In this document: piece after piece, positions 16,150-24,908 of the stretch
Position numbering within the stretch: the first letter of the stretch is position 1
Layout: each line of letters begins with the position of its first letter
Source of the DNA: Microbispora sp. H13382
Lineage (GTDB): Bacteria > Actinomycetota > Actinomycetes > Streptosporangiales > Streptosporangiaceae
DNA: 57,716 nt
Assembly (NCBI RefSeq): GCF_014161445.1
Contig: NZ_JABBXA010000034.1
Span: 1 to 57,716, forward strand
Direction: 5' to 3'
Notes under the pieces: generated by a model
Seen by the model: only the letters and a program-made list of their open reading frames with translations
Told to the model about the DNA's origin: nothing
Databases searched by the model: none
Position numbers and translations under genes: made by a program

Positions 16150-16187
16150 AGGAGCAGTTTAGGCAAAAAATCGGTTAATGTCCGTTC

Positions 16188-17060
16188 ATGTCCGGCGCAT
16201 ATTTCCCTCGAATCCAGACCGTCACGGGCGCCGTCCCCGTCTCCGAGATCGACGGGCCGGTGCTCCCGTACGAGCATCTGCGCACCGACACCCGCTGGGG
16301 GGTCGGCGTGGACTCCGATCCCTGCCGGTGGCTGGACGAGGAGCGGTACGTGCTGGCCGAGGTCAAGCACCTCGGCAGGGAGCAGGCGCTGGGCCTCGTG
16401 GTGGAGCACAGCTGCATCGGCATGGCGCGTGACCCCGCCGCGCTCGCCCGGATCTCGATGGCCTCGCGAGTGCCGATCGTGGCCGCCACCGGTTTCGCGG
16501 CGCAGCCGTTCGCGGGTGAGGCCATCACGCGATACGGCGTGGAGGACCTGACCGCCGATCTGCTGCACGAGATCGGCGCCGGGCTGGACGGGACGGGCGC
16601 GCGGCCGGGGGTCATCGTCACCGCCTCGTGGGACGAGGCGCCCACCCCCGCCGAGGAGCGGGCCGTCACCGCCGCCGCCCGCGCCTCACTGCGCACGGAC
16701 CTCCCGGTCGCGACGGGCGGTCTGGAGCTGCTGGAGCTGCTGCTCTCGCAGAACGTTCCCGCCGGGCGTCTCGCCGCCCGCACCGGCGACCCGCTGGCCC
16801 AGCGCAAGATCGCCGAGACCGGCGCGTACGTGAGCGTGGACGACGCCGAGGACGTCCTCACCCTCCTCGACGCCGGGCACGCCGAGCGCGTCCTGCTCAG
16901 CAGCGGCGTACGCCTGCGGGAGCACCTGTCCGGCTACGGCGGGCAGGGCTACGGGCGGCTGTTCTCGTCGGTCGTCCCGGCCCTGCGGGAAGCCGGCGTG
17001 GACGACGGCACCCTGCGCCTGATCACGCACGACAACCCCCTCCGCTGGCTCACCCCCTGA
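16188..17060 (+). CDS. Phosphotriesterase-family protein with degenerate metal site
   Basis: 290 residues with the overall phosphotriesterase (amidohydrolase) pattern: RIQTVTGAVPVSEI at the N-terminus and the closing GGQGYGRLFSSVVPALREAG followed by THDNPLRWL. The metal ligands are largely gone. The first-strand HxH reads YEH; the lysine strand reads GVIVTASWDE; the strand that normally carries VxxHT reads LPVATGG; the GHxD strand reads ARTGD; the final LSxD strand reads LSSG. Only the second His of HxH is kept by my hand alignment. A non-catalytic or re-purposed role is likely. ATG 16188 has a weak ribosome binding site; a 14-base palindrome lies upstream. Confidence 0.75.
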   Translation: MSGAYFPRIQTVTGAVPVSEIDGPVLPYEHLRTDTRWGVGVDSDPCRWLDEERYVLAEVKHLGREQALGLVVEHSCIGMARDPAALARISMASRVPIVAATGFAAQPFAGEAITRYGVEDLTADLLHEIGAGLDGTGARPGVIVTASWDEAPTPAEERAVTAAARASLRTDLPVATGGLELLELLLSQNVPAGRLAARTGDPLAQRKIAETGAYVSVDDAEDVLTLLDAGHAERVLLSSGVRLREHLSGYGGQGYGRLFSSVVPALREAGVDDGTLRLITHDNPLRWLTP

Positions 17061-17224
17061 CGACACGGGTGGAGCTGGTCGAGCACTACCGGCGGCTGCT
17101 GGGCGTGGCGCAGTGGCTGGGGACCCCGCAGCGCGAGATCGTCCCCCGGTCTTAGGGGCCGAACCCGGCGCTCATGGCGTGCCCGTGCGATTTCCCCGGG
17201 GCGCCACGGGCAGGGGCACGTGCC

Positions 17225-18094
17225 ATGTTCGCCGGATTCGAACTCAGCTATGTCGAGGTCGGGGACGTGCGTCTCCGGGTGCGGCACGGAGGCCGGGGAC
17301 CCGCAGTGCTGCTGGTCCACGGGCATCCGAGGACCCACACCACCTGGCACCTGGTCGCGCCCGCTCTCGCGGCCGCCGGATACACCGTCGTCTGCCCGGA
17401 CCTGCGCGGCTACGGCCGGTCGACGGCGCCTCCCGACGAGCCGGACCATTCCCAGGCCGGCAAGCGCGCCATGGCCGGCGACCTGGTCGCGTTGATGCGG
17501 GAACTCGGCCACGAGCGGTTCCACGCCGTGGGCCACGACCGCGGCGGCTACGTCGTCCAGCGCCTCGCGTTGGACCATCCGCACCGCGTGGACCACGTCG
17601 TCATCCTCGGCGACGTACCGATCGGTGAGGCACTGGCCCGCTGTGACGCCCGGTTCGCCCAGGCTTGGTATCACTGGTTCTTCATGGGTCAGCCCGCACC
17701 GCTGCCCGAGCGGCTGATCGCCGCCGACCTGGACGCCTGGTACACGCTCGACCCGGCCCGGATGGGCCGGGAGAACCACGCGGACGTGGCCGCGGCGACA
17801 GCCGATCCCCGGGTGCGGCACGCGATGTGCGAGGACTACCGTGCCGGGCTGGGCGTGGACCGCGCCGCCGACGACGCCGACCGAGCCGCCGGACGGCGCA
17901 TCACGAGCCCCCTGCTCGTCCTGTGGGGCGCCAGGGACGACCTCGCGGAGCTCTACGACCACGACGTCCTCGGTGTGTGGCGGCCGTGGGCCGCCGACCT
18001 GTCCGGTCACGCCCTCGACACCGGCCATCACATGATGGAGGAAGCCCCTGAGGCCCTCACCGAGGCCCTGCTCGCCTTCCTCCCCCGGCCATGA
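17225..18094 (+). CDS. Alpha/beta hydrolase, fluoroacetate (haloacetate) dehalogenase-like
   Basis: 289 residues. Alpha/beta-hydrolase core with LLVHGHPRTHTTWHLVAPAL, DLRGYGRS, the nucleophile motif GHDRGGYVVQRLALDHP (Asp nucleophile followed by Arg as in fluoroacetate dehalogenase), and a catalytic His in DTGHHMMEEAP. The cap contains YHWFFMGQPAPLPERLI, which matches the His-Trp halide-binding pair of that family. Dehalogenation of haloacetates is thus the best guess; epoxide hydrolase is the alternative. I chose ATG 17225 (AGGGG eight bases upstream) over ATG 17174, which would add a Cys/Pro-rich tail. The 28-codon GTG ORF just upstream (17069-17155) has no support as a gene. Confidence 0.85.
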   Translation: MFAGFELSYVEVGDVRLRVRHGGRGPAVLLVHGHPRTHTTWHLVAPALAAAGYTVVCPDLRGYGRSTAPPDEPDHSQAGKRAMAGDLVALMRELGHERFHAVGHDRGGYVVQRLALDHPHRVDHVVILGDVPIGEALARCDARFAQAWYHWFFMGQPAPLPERLIAADLDAWYTLDPARMGRENHADVAAATADPRVRHAMCEDYRAGLGVDRAADDADRAAGRRITSPLLVLWGARDDLAELYDHDVLGVWRPWAADLSGHALDTGHHMMEEAPEALTEALLAFLPRP

Positions 18095-18242
18095 GCCCGG
18101 CGTCCGGCCCGCGCGGGCGGCGCAGGGTGAGACGGAAGGCGCAGCCCGGGGCGCCGGAAGTCCCGGACGTGACGGTGAGGTCGCCGCCGTGGGCCCGGGC
18201 GATCTGCCGGGCGATGGGCAGGCCGAGGCCGGTACCGGGCAC
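18057..18242 (-). pseudogene. Remnant of a sensor histidine kinase (ATPase C-terminus)
   Basis: Only the last part of a HATPase domain remains: PGTGLGLPIARQIARAHGGD carries the G-box of two-component kinases, followed by the usual short strand pair and a basic tail. No dimerisation/His-box, membrane or sensor part exists nearby. It directly follows the response-regulator remnant, so the pair looks like an internally deleted regulator-kinase operon. Its 3' end overlaps the convergent hydrolase gene by about 38 bases. Confidence 0.7.
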
Positions 18243-18249
18243 GTCGCGG

Positions 18250-18690
18250 TCCCTCCAGCCGGTAACCGGCGGCGGTGACGGTGGTGATGACGGGCGGGTC
18301 GCCGAGCTTCCTGCGCAACCGGCTGAGGATCACCCGCACCGAGGTGGTGAAGGGGTTGGCGTTGGCGTCCCACACGTGCTCCAGCAGGTCCTCGGCCGAC
18401 GGCACCCGGCCGGGGTGGTGCATGAAGTAACGGAGCAGGGCGAACTCGCGCGACGTCAGCTCCAGCTCGGCGCCCGCCCGCCAGGCCCGGTGGGTGACCG
18501 GGTCGAGTTCGAGGTCGCCCACCCCGCAGCAGCGAGCCGTGCTGGTCTCCGCGCCGGCCCAGCGCCCGCAGCCGGGCCACCAGCTCGGCGAAGTGGAACG
18601 GCTTGACCAGGTAGTCGTCGGCGCCCGCGTCCAGCCCCGCGACGCGGTCCCCGACCGCGTCGCGGGCGGTGAGTACGAGCGTGCGCCGGG
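18250..18690 (-). pseudogene. Broken OmpR-type response regulator
   Basis: The second half of a receiver domain is read in one frame (TLVLTARDAVGDRVAGLDAG then DYLVKPFHFAELVARLRAL, about 18535-18690) and the winged-helix DNA-binding domain in another (GDLELDPVTHRAW to TVTAAGYRLEG, about 18250-18525). A frameshift near 18525-18535 separates them. The N-terminal receiver half with the phosphorylated Asp is missing; the region before it is taken by the start of the plus-strand gene at 18757. This is a decayed gene. Confidence 0.8.
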
Positions 18691-18756
18691 GGCGGCACAG
18701 ATGCGCGTCATCGGCGAGCGAAGGCCGCGAGCACATCGAGAACCGAGGGAATCCTC

Positions 18757-19234
18757 ATGCGTATTCGCACACTCGTCACCGGCCTCGGCCTGGCCGCCGG
18801 CCGCCGGGGTGTCCACCCCCGCCCACGCCGTCACCGCCGCGACCGCCTGCGCCGTGGAGCTGAACTCCATCTACGCCGGCAACCTCGACGAGAAAGACGG
18901 ACGGGACGAACTCCGCTTCCGCGTGGACGGCAACCTCTTCCCGCGCGTCAACTCCAAGTACTCGACGATGACGGCGGGCGACACCGACTACGGGTCGGAC
19001 TTCGAGGACCCGACAACGATCGTGGACCCGACCCACTCCGCGTCCTTCAACCTGCGTGAGGTCACGCCTCCGGCCGCCGGTTCCGGCACCTCGCTGGGCA
19101 GCGCCACCGCGGACTGGTCCGACTGCGACACCCTGGATGTCGGCGAGTGGGTGGACCTCCCCTCGCAGAAGATCAGCGGCACCGACGAGACGTACTACGA
19201 CTACCGCGTCGTCCTCAGGGTCACCGGCATCTGA
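18757..19234 (+). pseudogene. Secreted protein gene with frameshift in the signal peptide
   Basis: ATG 18757, with GAGG eight bases upstream, opens a typical signal peptide (MRIRTLVTGLGLAA). In this frame it soon becomes nonsense, while the next frame continues AGVSTPAHAVTAATACAVEL and a clean mature protein of about 130 residues to TGA 19234. A shift in the GCCGCCGGCCGCCGG run near 18797-18812 would restore one protein. The mature part has two Cys, strand-like segments (YDYRVVLRVTGI at the end), and no family I recognise. Either a true inactivating indel or a sequencing error in a GC repeat. Confidence 0.6.
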
Positions 19235-19260
19235 GCCGACCGGCCTTCCCTACGGCAGGT

Positions 19261-19300
19261 CGCGGTTCCCCTCCGGTCCGCACGGCGGAGGGGAACCGCG
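19261..19300. terminator. Strong bidirectional hairpin
   Basis: Perfect 15-bp stem (19261-19275 with 19286-19300, CGCGGTTCCCCTCCG and its complement) and a 10-base loop, placed between the convergent stops at 19234 and 19313. It closes the polyamine operon on the minus strand. Confidence 0.8.
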
Positions 19301-19312
19301 GCCCGCGCATCC

Positions 19313-20707
19313 TCAGGAGTCGAAGCCGACGCCGAGGGCGTCGAGGGTGCGCAGCCAGGCGTTGCGGCGGCCCTCGTGCTCGTCGGCCCGGGCGATGGCC
19401 CAGCGGGTGAGCTGGATGACGCCGGACCGCACCGGCTCGGGCGGGAAGGGCATCGGCTTCTCCCGCACCATGCGCAGGTCCGTACGCTCGGTCACCCGGC
19501 CCTGCAGCAGGTCGAGCATGACATTGGCCCCGAACCGGGTCGCGCCCACGCCGAGGCCGGTGTATCCGGCGGCGTAGGCGAGGCGCGAGCCGTACGCGGT
19601 GCCGAAGAAGGCGCTGAACCGGCTGCAGGTGTCGATGACCCCGCCCCACCTGTGGGTGAAGCGCAGACCGTGGAGCTGCGGGAACGTCTCGTAGAAGTGC
19701 GTGGCGAGCTTCTCGAAGGTGGCGTCGCGCTGGTCGTACTCCGGTCTGACCAGGCCGCCGTTGTGATAGACGGCGTCGTAGCCGCCCCACAGGATCCGGT
19801 TGTCGTCGGTCAGGCGGTAGTAGTGGAACCGGTTGGCCGAGTCGCCGATGCCCTGGCGGTTCCGCCAGCCGATCTCCGCCAGCAAATGGTCCGGCACCGG
19901 CTCGGTCATCAGCGCGTAGTCGTACACCGGCACGAGGAAGTGCCTGAGCCGGCGCAGCAGCGGCGGGAAGGCGCCGGTGCCGAGCGCCACCCGCCCGGCC
20001 CTGACCCGGCCCTTCGGCGTGCCGAGTTCGAGCGCCATGCCGTCGTCGTGCAGGGAGCGCACCGGCGTGTGCTCGAAGACGCGCACGCCGAGCCGCACGC
20101 AGACGTCGCGCAGCCCCCACGCCAGCCGCGCCGGGTCGACCATGGCGACGCCCTGCCGGTCCCACACGCCGCCGAGGTACGTCGGGGAGTCCACCTCGGC
20201 CCGCACCTGCTCGCGGTCGAGCCGCTCCAGCGGCAGGCCGAGCGAGGCCGCCGCGCTCACCTCCTCGTCGAGCCCCGGGAGCTGCCATTCCTCGGTGGCG
20301 ACCTGCAGCTCACCGGTCCGCTCGAAGGAGCACTCGACGCCGTACCGGGTGAGCGTGCTTTCGATCTCGTCGAGGTTCTCCCGGCCGAGCCGTTCCAGCG
20401 TCGCGATCTCCGCGGGCCAGCGGTCCTGCCCGTTGCCGAGCCCGTGGGTCAGGCTCGCCGCGCAGAACCCGCCGTTGCGGCCGGAGGCGGCCCACCCGAC
20501 GGCGCGGCCCTCCAGGAGGACCACGTCGAGCGAGGGGTCGCGCTCCTTGGCCATCAGGGCGGTCCACAGGCCGGTGAAGCCGCCGCCGACCACCGCGAGG
20601 TCCGCCGTGACGTCTCCCGTCAACGGGGGCAGCGCCTCGGGTGCGATCGGCCGGTCCAGCCAGTACGGTTTGCGCTCCGCGTCAGCGAGAGCTTTCTGCG
20701 GACTCAC
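19313..20707 (-). CDS. FAD-dependent amine oxidoreductase, gamma-glutamylputrescine oxidase-like
   Basis: 464 residues, DAO/PuuB-type flavoprotein. It starts near YWLDRP and carries the FAD-binding DLAVVGGGFTGLWTALMAKE motif, GRNGGFCAASLTHG, and the C-terminal AAGYTGLGVGATRFGANVML. In the family this enzyme oxidises gamma-glutamylputrescine or a related amine, giving an aldehyde for the dehydrogenase at the other end of the same operon. GTG 20707 was chosen: GAGGGGAA lies nine bases before it and the family N-terminus follows. It is the last gene of the pot operon, 55 bases after potC. Confidence 0.87.
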   Translation of the reverse strand: MSPQKALADAERKPYWLDRPIAPEALPPLTGDVTADLAVVGGGFTGLWTALMAKERDPSLDVVLLEGRAVGWAASGRNGGFCAASLTHGLGNGQDRWPAEIATLERLGRENLDEIESTLTRYGVECSFERTGELQVATEEWQLPGLDEEVSAAASLGLPLERLDREQVRAEVDSPTYLGGVWDRQGVAMVDPARLAWGLRDVCVRLGVRVFEHTPVRSLHDDGMALELGTPKGRVRAGRVALGTGAFPPLLRRLRHFLVPVYDYALMTEPVPDHLLAEIGWRNRQGIGDSANRFHYYRLTDDNRILWGGYDAVYHNGGLVRPEYDQRDATFEKLATHFYETFPQLHGLRFTHRWGGVIDTCSRFSAFFGTAYGSRLAYAAGYTGLGVGATRFGANVMLDLLQGRVTERTDLRMVREKPMPFPPEPVRSGVIQLTRWAIARADEHEGRRNAWLRTLDALGVGFDS

Positions 20708-20762
20708 ACATTTCACTTCCCCTCGAGATCCCGGGGATCTCACAGGTTCTTACAGGGTGTCG

Positions 20763-21548
20763 TCAGTTCCGGCGGCGGGCCATGAGGGCGTTGACCACGG
20801 CGATCAGCACACCGGCCGCGAAGATTAGCGTGCCCATGACGTTGACCTGGGGCGGGATGCCCACGCGGGTGGCTCCCCAGATCCACAGCGGGAACGTCAC
20901 GGTCCCGCCCGCGTTGAAGTTGGTGATGACGAAGTCGTCGATGGACAGGGCGAACGCCAGCATCGACCCGGCCAGCACACCCGGAAAGATCATCGGAAGG
21001 GTGACCAGGCGGAACGTCGTCCACGGTCCCGCGCCGAGGTCGCGGGCGGCCTCCTCGAGCGAGGAGTCGAGGGTCATCACCCGGGCCCGCACGGTCACGG
21101 CCACGAACGAGATCGAGAACATGACGTGCGAGATCACGATCGTCCAGAACCCGAGCGGCACGGCGAGCGTGACGAACAGCGACAGCAGCGACGCGCCCAT
21201 GACGATCTCGGCGCAGGAGATGGCCGCGAACATGACGACGTTCATCGTCCCCGACCCGCGGAAGCGGTAACGGCCCAGCGCCAGCCCGATGAGCGAGCCG
21301 AGCACCCCCGCGATGATCATCGTCAGCACGGCGATGAGCAGCGAGTTCACCAGCGCCTGGGTGAGGTCGCCGATCTCGAACAGCTTGCCGTACCACTTGA
21401 GGGTGAAGCCCTGCCAGGCGGTGTTGTAGCGGCCGTGCGTGTCGTTGAACCCGAACAGGATCATGACCGCGATCGGCACGACCAGCCAGGCGACCACCAG
21501 CCAGGTGTAGATCTGGAGGCCGCGCCCCCTCAGCAGACCCTGTCTCAT
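20763..21548 (-). CDS. potC: Spermidine/putrescine ABC transporter permease PotC-like
   Basis: 261 residues, six membrane segments. The inner-membrane permease signature EEAARDLGAGPWTTFRLVTL with following LPMIFPGVLAGSMLAF is present (EAA loop, contacts the ATPase). FALSIDDFVITNFNAGG is typical of PotC. It forms the channel with PotB. Its ATG overlaps the potB stop as ATGA, so production is coupled. Confidence 0.93.
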   Translation of the reverse strand: MRQGLLRGRGLQIYTWLVVAWLVVPIAVMILFGFNDTHGRYNTAWQGFTLKWYGKLFEIGDLTQALVNSLLIAVLTMIIAGVLGSLIGLALGRYRFRGSGTMNVVMFAAISCAEIVMGASLLSLFVTLAVPLGFWTIVISHVMFSISFVAVTVRARVMTLDSSLEEAARDLGAGPWTTFRLVTLPMIFPGVLAGSMLAFALSIDDFVITNFNAGGTVTFPLWIWGATRVGIPPQVNVMGTLIFAAGVLIAVVNALMARRRN

Positions 21549-22408
21549 CGGGCCGCCACCTCCAGCACGTCGTCGGTGCCCAGCGCCCTGGCGTAGGCGA
21601 AGATGCCGACGAGCAGCAGCGCCATCAGCGTGAACGACAGCGCCGAGGCCGTCGGGTAGTCCTGCGTCACCAGGTACTGGTTCTGGATGACGTTGCCGAT
21701 CATCGTGGTGTTCGTGCCGCCGAGCACGGACGCGTTGACGTAGTCCGACGTCGCCGGCACGAACGTCATCAGCACGCCGGCGAAGACGCCGGGCAGCGAC
21801 AGCGGGAGCACCACGCGCAGGAACGTCTGGAACCGGCTCGCGTACAGGTCCTGCGCCGCCTCCAGGACGCGCGGGTCGATCCGCTCCAGCGCCACGTACA
21901 TCGGCAGCACCATGAACGGCAGGAAGTTGTACGCGAGGCCGCCGATCACGGCGAACGGCGTGGCGAGGACACGGAAGCCCTCCGGCAGCAGCCCTATGTC
22001 CTTCAGCGGGCCGAGCAGGATGCCGTTGTCCGACAGCAGGAACTGCCAGGAGATCGTCCGCAGCACGAACGACACCAGGAACGGCAGCAGCAGCAGGAAC
22101 AGGTAGACCGACTTGTGCCTGCCGCCCTTGAACGCGATCCAGTACGCCACCGGGAAGCCGATGACGATCTGCAGGACGGTCGAGGCGAGGCCGTAGAGCA
22201 GCGACCGGATGATCTGGTCGTGGTAGTTCGCCAGCCCGTCGGCGTACGAGTGCCAGTTGAAGGTGAAGGCGTAGCCGTCCTCGACGCTGCCCGACTGCAG
22301 CGACAGGGACAGCATGACGATCATCGGGACGACGAAGAAGATCGCGAGCCAGAGACCGCCCGGGAAGATCAGCGCGTACGGCGTGAGCGCCGCCCTCAGC
22401 CTGCTCAT
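21545..22408 (-). CDS. potB: Spermidine/putrescine ABC transporter permease PotB-like
   Basis: 287 residues, six membrane segments. PotB features: FPGGLWLAIFFVVPMIVMLS at the N-terminus, a large first periplasmic loop, LLPFLVSFVLRTISWQFLLS, and the EAA loop EAAQDLYASRFQTFLRVVLP. PATSDYVNASVLGG is typical of the PotB group. It overlaps potD upstream and potC downstream by four bases each. Confidence 0.93.
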   Translation of the reverse strand: MSRLRAALTPYALIFPGGLWLAIFFVVPMIVMLSLSLQSGSVEDGYAFTFNWHSYADGLANYHDQIIRSLLYGLASTVLQIVIGFPVAYWIAFKGGRHKSVYLFLLLLPFLVSFVLRTISWQFLLSDNGILLGPLKDIGLLPEGFRVLATPFAVIGGLAYNFLPFMVLPMYVALERIDPRVLEAAQDLYASRFQTFLRVVLPLSLPGVFAGVLMTFVPATSDYVNASVLGGTNTTMIGNVIQNQYLVTQDYPTASALSFTLMALLLVGIFAYARALGTDDVLEVAAR

Positions 22409-23664
22409 GACGTGGTGATGGGCTGGAAGATGCTTTCGAACTTCTTGTGCTCCTCGCTGTTGTCGAAGGTCACGTAGGTTCGCAGCTTGGCGTAGTCGTC
22501 GTCGCTCGGGAACACCAGCGGGCTGTCGGCGATCATCTGCAGGGTCTTTTTGTCGGCCCCGGACGCCTTGGCCGCGTCGGCGAGGATGGCGTCCCTGGCC
22601 GCCGGGACCGGCGTGACGTAGTTGATGTACTCCGCCAGGCTTCCCGCGATGTCGGGCTCGTAGAAGAAGTCGATCAGCGCGATCGCGTCGACCGGGTTGG
22701 CGGCGGTCCTCGGGATCATGAAGTTGTCGGTCCAGATCGTGGCGCCCTCCTGGGGGATCACGAACTTCAGGTCCGTGCCGTCGGAGAGGTTCTTCTGGAA
22801 GATGTCACCGGACCACGCCTGGCAGATCCAGATGTCGCCCTTGGCCAGCGGGTCGATGTACGACTGGTCGTAATATTTCCGGACGATTCCCGAGTCGCGC
22901 TGCTCGGTGAGCTTCGCGGCCGCCTTCTCCCAGTCGGCCGGGGTGGACTTGTCCGGGTCGATGCCGAGAGCGAACATCGCGAAGTTCGCGATCTCCTGCG
23001 AGTCGGCCATCATGCCGACCTTGCCCTTGTACTTCGGGTCCCACAGGGCCGAGTAGCTCGTCGGCGGCGTGTCGATGTACTTCGGGTTGTAGGCGATGCC
23101 CGTCATCCCGGACGCCCACGGGACGGTGAAGACGTTGCCCGGGTCGAAGGACTCCTGGGTGTACCGCGCCCCGACGTTCTTGGTGAAGTTCGGCAGCCGG
23201 TCGTGGTCGAGCGGCACCAGGTAACCGAGCTTGATGAGCTGGGTGAGCTGGACGCTGTTGGTGAAGACCATGAGGTCGTAGTCGATCGACTGGCCGGCGG
23301 CGAGCTGCGGCTGGATCTTGGCGTACCAGCTCGTGGTCTCCTGGATGACCTCCTTGTAGGTCACCGTGATCCCCGTGCGCTTGGTGAACTCCTTGAGTTC
23401 GGGCTTCTTGGGGTCCATGTAGAGCGGCCAGTTGGCGAAGTTCACGTGGCCGTTCTTCGCCTTGCCCGACCAGAACTTCTCCACCTCGGACTGCACCTGG
23501 GCGGAGGATGTGGGCCGGGCGGTGCCCTTGCCCTGCACACCGCAGGCGGCGAGGGCGAGCCCGGCGGCCGACAGTCCCGCGAGCCGGAAGGCGTCGCGCC
23601 TGCCGAGCCGGCGCTGGGTCATGCCACGGAGGATGGCGGGGTCCTGCCTGTATGGGTGGTTCAT
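22405..23664 (-). CDS. potD: Polyamine ABC transporter substrate-binding lipoprotein PotD-like
   Basis: 419 residues. The N-terminus combines a twin-arginine motif (GRRDAFRLAG) with a lipobox (LALAAC), so it is a Tat-exported lipoprotein anchored outside the membrane. The mature part follows the PotD/PotF pattern: NWPLYMDPKKPELKEFTKRT, YDLMVFTNSVQLTQLIKLG, PWASGMTGIAYNPKYI, and the late FFYEPDIAGSLAEYINYVTP. It delivers putrescine or spermidine to PotBC. Start ATG 23664 is kept; ATG 23622 (MTQRRLGRRD) would be equally good for export. Confidence 0.93.
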   Translation of the reverse strand: MNHPYRQDPAILRGMTQRRLGRRDAFRLAGLSAAGLALAACGVQGKGTARPTSSAQVQSEVEKFWSGKAKNGHVNFANWPLYMDPKKPELKEFTKRTGITVTYKEVIQETTSWYAKIQPQLAAGQSIDYDLMVFTNSVQLTQLIKLGYLVPLDHDRLPNFTKNVGARYTQESFDPGNVFTVPWASGMTGIAYNPKYIDTPPTSYSALWDPKYKGKVGMMADSQEIANFAMFALGIDPDKSTPADWEKAAAKLTEQRDSGIVRKYYDQSYIDPLAKGDIWICQAWSGDIFQKNLSDGTDLKFVIPQEGATIWTDNFMIPRTAANPVDAIALIDFFYEPDIAGSLAEYINYVTPVPAARDAILADAAKASGADKKTLQMIADSPLVFPSDDDYAKLRTYVTFDNSEEHKKFESIFQPITTS

Positions 23665-23708
23665 TGGGGTTCGGTGCTCCGGGTTCTATGTACCGGTGGT
23701 TCGGGGTG

Positions 23709-24857
23709 TTACCGCAGGGCGTAGGAGTGCCAGGGCTGCCAGGAGAGCCAGACCGAGTCGCCCCGCTCGGCGGTGATCGTGCTGTCGTGCGCGTTCTGCT
23801 CGAACACCGTGATCTCGGCGCCGTCGCCGAGCACCACGACGTAGCTGTTGGAGGTGCCGAGGTAGACGACCTCGGCCACGGTCCCCCGCACGACGCTGAG
23901 ATCGCCCTCGGGCCGGTCCTTCGCGATCTTGATCTTCTCCGGCCGGACCGTGAGGTCGACGGTCTGGCCTGCCGAGAGCGTGCCGTCCGAGGGGATGAGG
24001 ATCCGGTCGCTCTGGCCGAGGGCGAGCACGGCGGTGGCTCCGCTGACCTGTTGCACCGTTCCGCTCAGCAGGTTGGAGGTGCCGATGAACCCGGCCACGA
24101 ACTTGCTGGCGGGCCGCTCGTAGATCTCGCGGGGTTCGGCGAGCTGCTCCACGAGGCCGTCGTTCATGACCGCGATGCGGTCGCTCATCGTCAGCGCCTC
24201 GCTCTGGTCGTGCGTCACGTAGACGAACGTGATGCCGACCTCGCGCTGGATGCGCTTGAGCTCGATCTGCATGGCCTGGCGGAGCTTGAGGTCGAGCGCG
24301 CCGAGCGGCTCGTCGAGCAGCAGCGCGCGGGGCCGGTTGACCAGGGCGCGGGCGAGCGCGACGCGTTGCTGCTGGCCTCCCGACATCTCCTTCGGCCGGC
24401 GCTTCTCGCGGCCGACCAGGTCCACGACCTCCAGGATCTCGCCGACGCGGCGCTTGATCTCCGCGTCGGGAACCTTCTTGCGCCTGAGCCCGAACGCGAC
24501 GTTGTCCCACACGTTCATGTGCGGGAACAGCGCGTAGGACTGGAACACCATGTTGATGTCACGCTTGTTCGGCGGGACGTTCGTGACGTCCTCCCCGTGG
24601 AGCCTGACGACCCCCTGGGTGGGGTCCTCGAACCCGGCGATCATTCGCATGTTGGTGGTCTTGCCGCAGCCTGAGGGGCCGAGGAGGGAGAAGAACTCCC
24701 CCTCCGCGATGGCGAGGCTCACGCCCTTGACCGCCCGTACGACCTCGCCGTGCGAGACGTACTCCTTCACCACGTTGTCGAGCTCGATGGCGGGCACGTC
24801 TCCTGATACGGGGGCAGCCGCGACGGCTGCCCCCGGGCCCGCCTGGATCTCTGTCAT
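23709..24857 (-). CDS. potA: Polyamine ABC transporter ATPase PotA-like
   Basis: 382 residues. Walker A GPSGCGKTT, Q-loop in MVFQSYALFPHMNVWDNVAF, signature MSGGQQQRVALARAL, Walker B RALLLDEPLGALD, switch His in VYVTHDQSEALTMSDRI, and a C-terminal TOBE domain (from about residue 265). This is the energy unit for PotBC. ATG 24857 (MTEIQAGPG) was chosen over an upstream in-frame start, as GAGGG lies before it. It is 51 bases after the aldehyde dehydrogenase stop and 44 before potD. Confidence 0.94.
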   Translation of the reverse strand: MTEIQAGPGAAVAAAPVSGDVPAIELDNVVKEYVSHGEVVRAVKGVSLAIAEGEFFSLLGPSGCGKTTNMRMIAGFEDPTQGVVRLHGEDVTNVPPNKRDINMVFQSYALFPHMNVWDNVAFGLRRKKVPDAEIKRRVGEILEVVDLVGREKRRPKEMSGGQQQRVALARALVNRPRALLLDEPLGALDLKLRQAMQIELKRIQREVGITFVYVTHDQSEALTMSDRIAVMNDGLVEQLAEPREIYERPASKFVAGFIGTSNLLSGTVQQVSGATAVLALGQSDRILIPSDGTLSAGQTVDLTVRPEKIKIAKDRPEGDLSVVRGTVAEVVYLGTSNSYVVVLGDGAEITVFEQNAHDSTITAERGDSVWLSWQPWHSYALR

Positions 24858-24908
24858 TCCAGGCTTATCCCTCTTTTTCGATAGGTGCCCGGCCGGAGCC
24901 GGAGGCAC

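Noticed and set aside
17069..17155. 28-codon GTG ORF after the phosphotriesterase-like gene
   Set aside because: It has no ribosome binding site of its own and no recognisable feature; the peptide could be chance.
19376..20785. 469-codon plus-strand ORF opposite the amine oxidoreductase
   Set aside because: Antisense shadow with Arg/His/Gly/Pro bias; the minus strand carries the FAD-binding motif.
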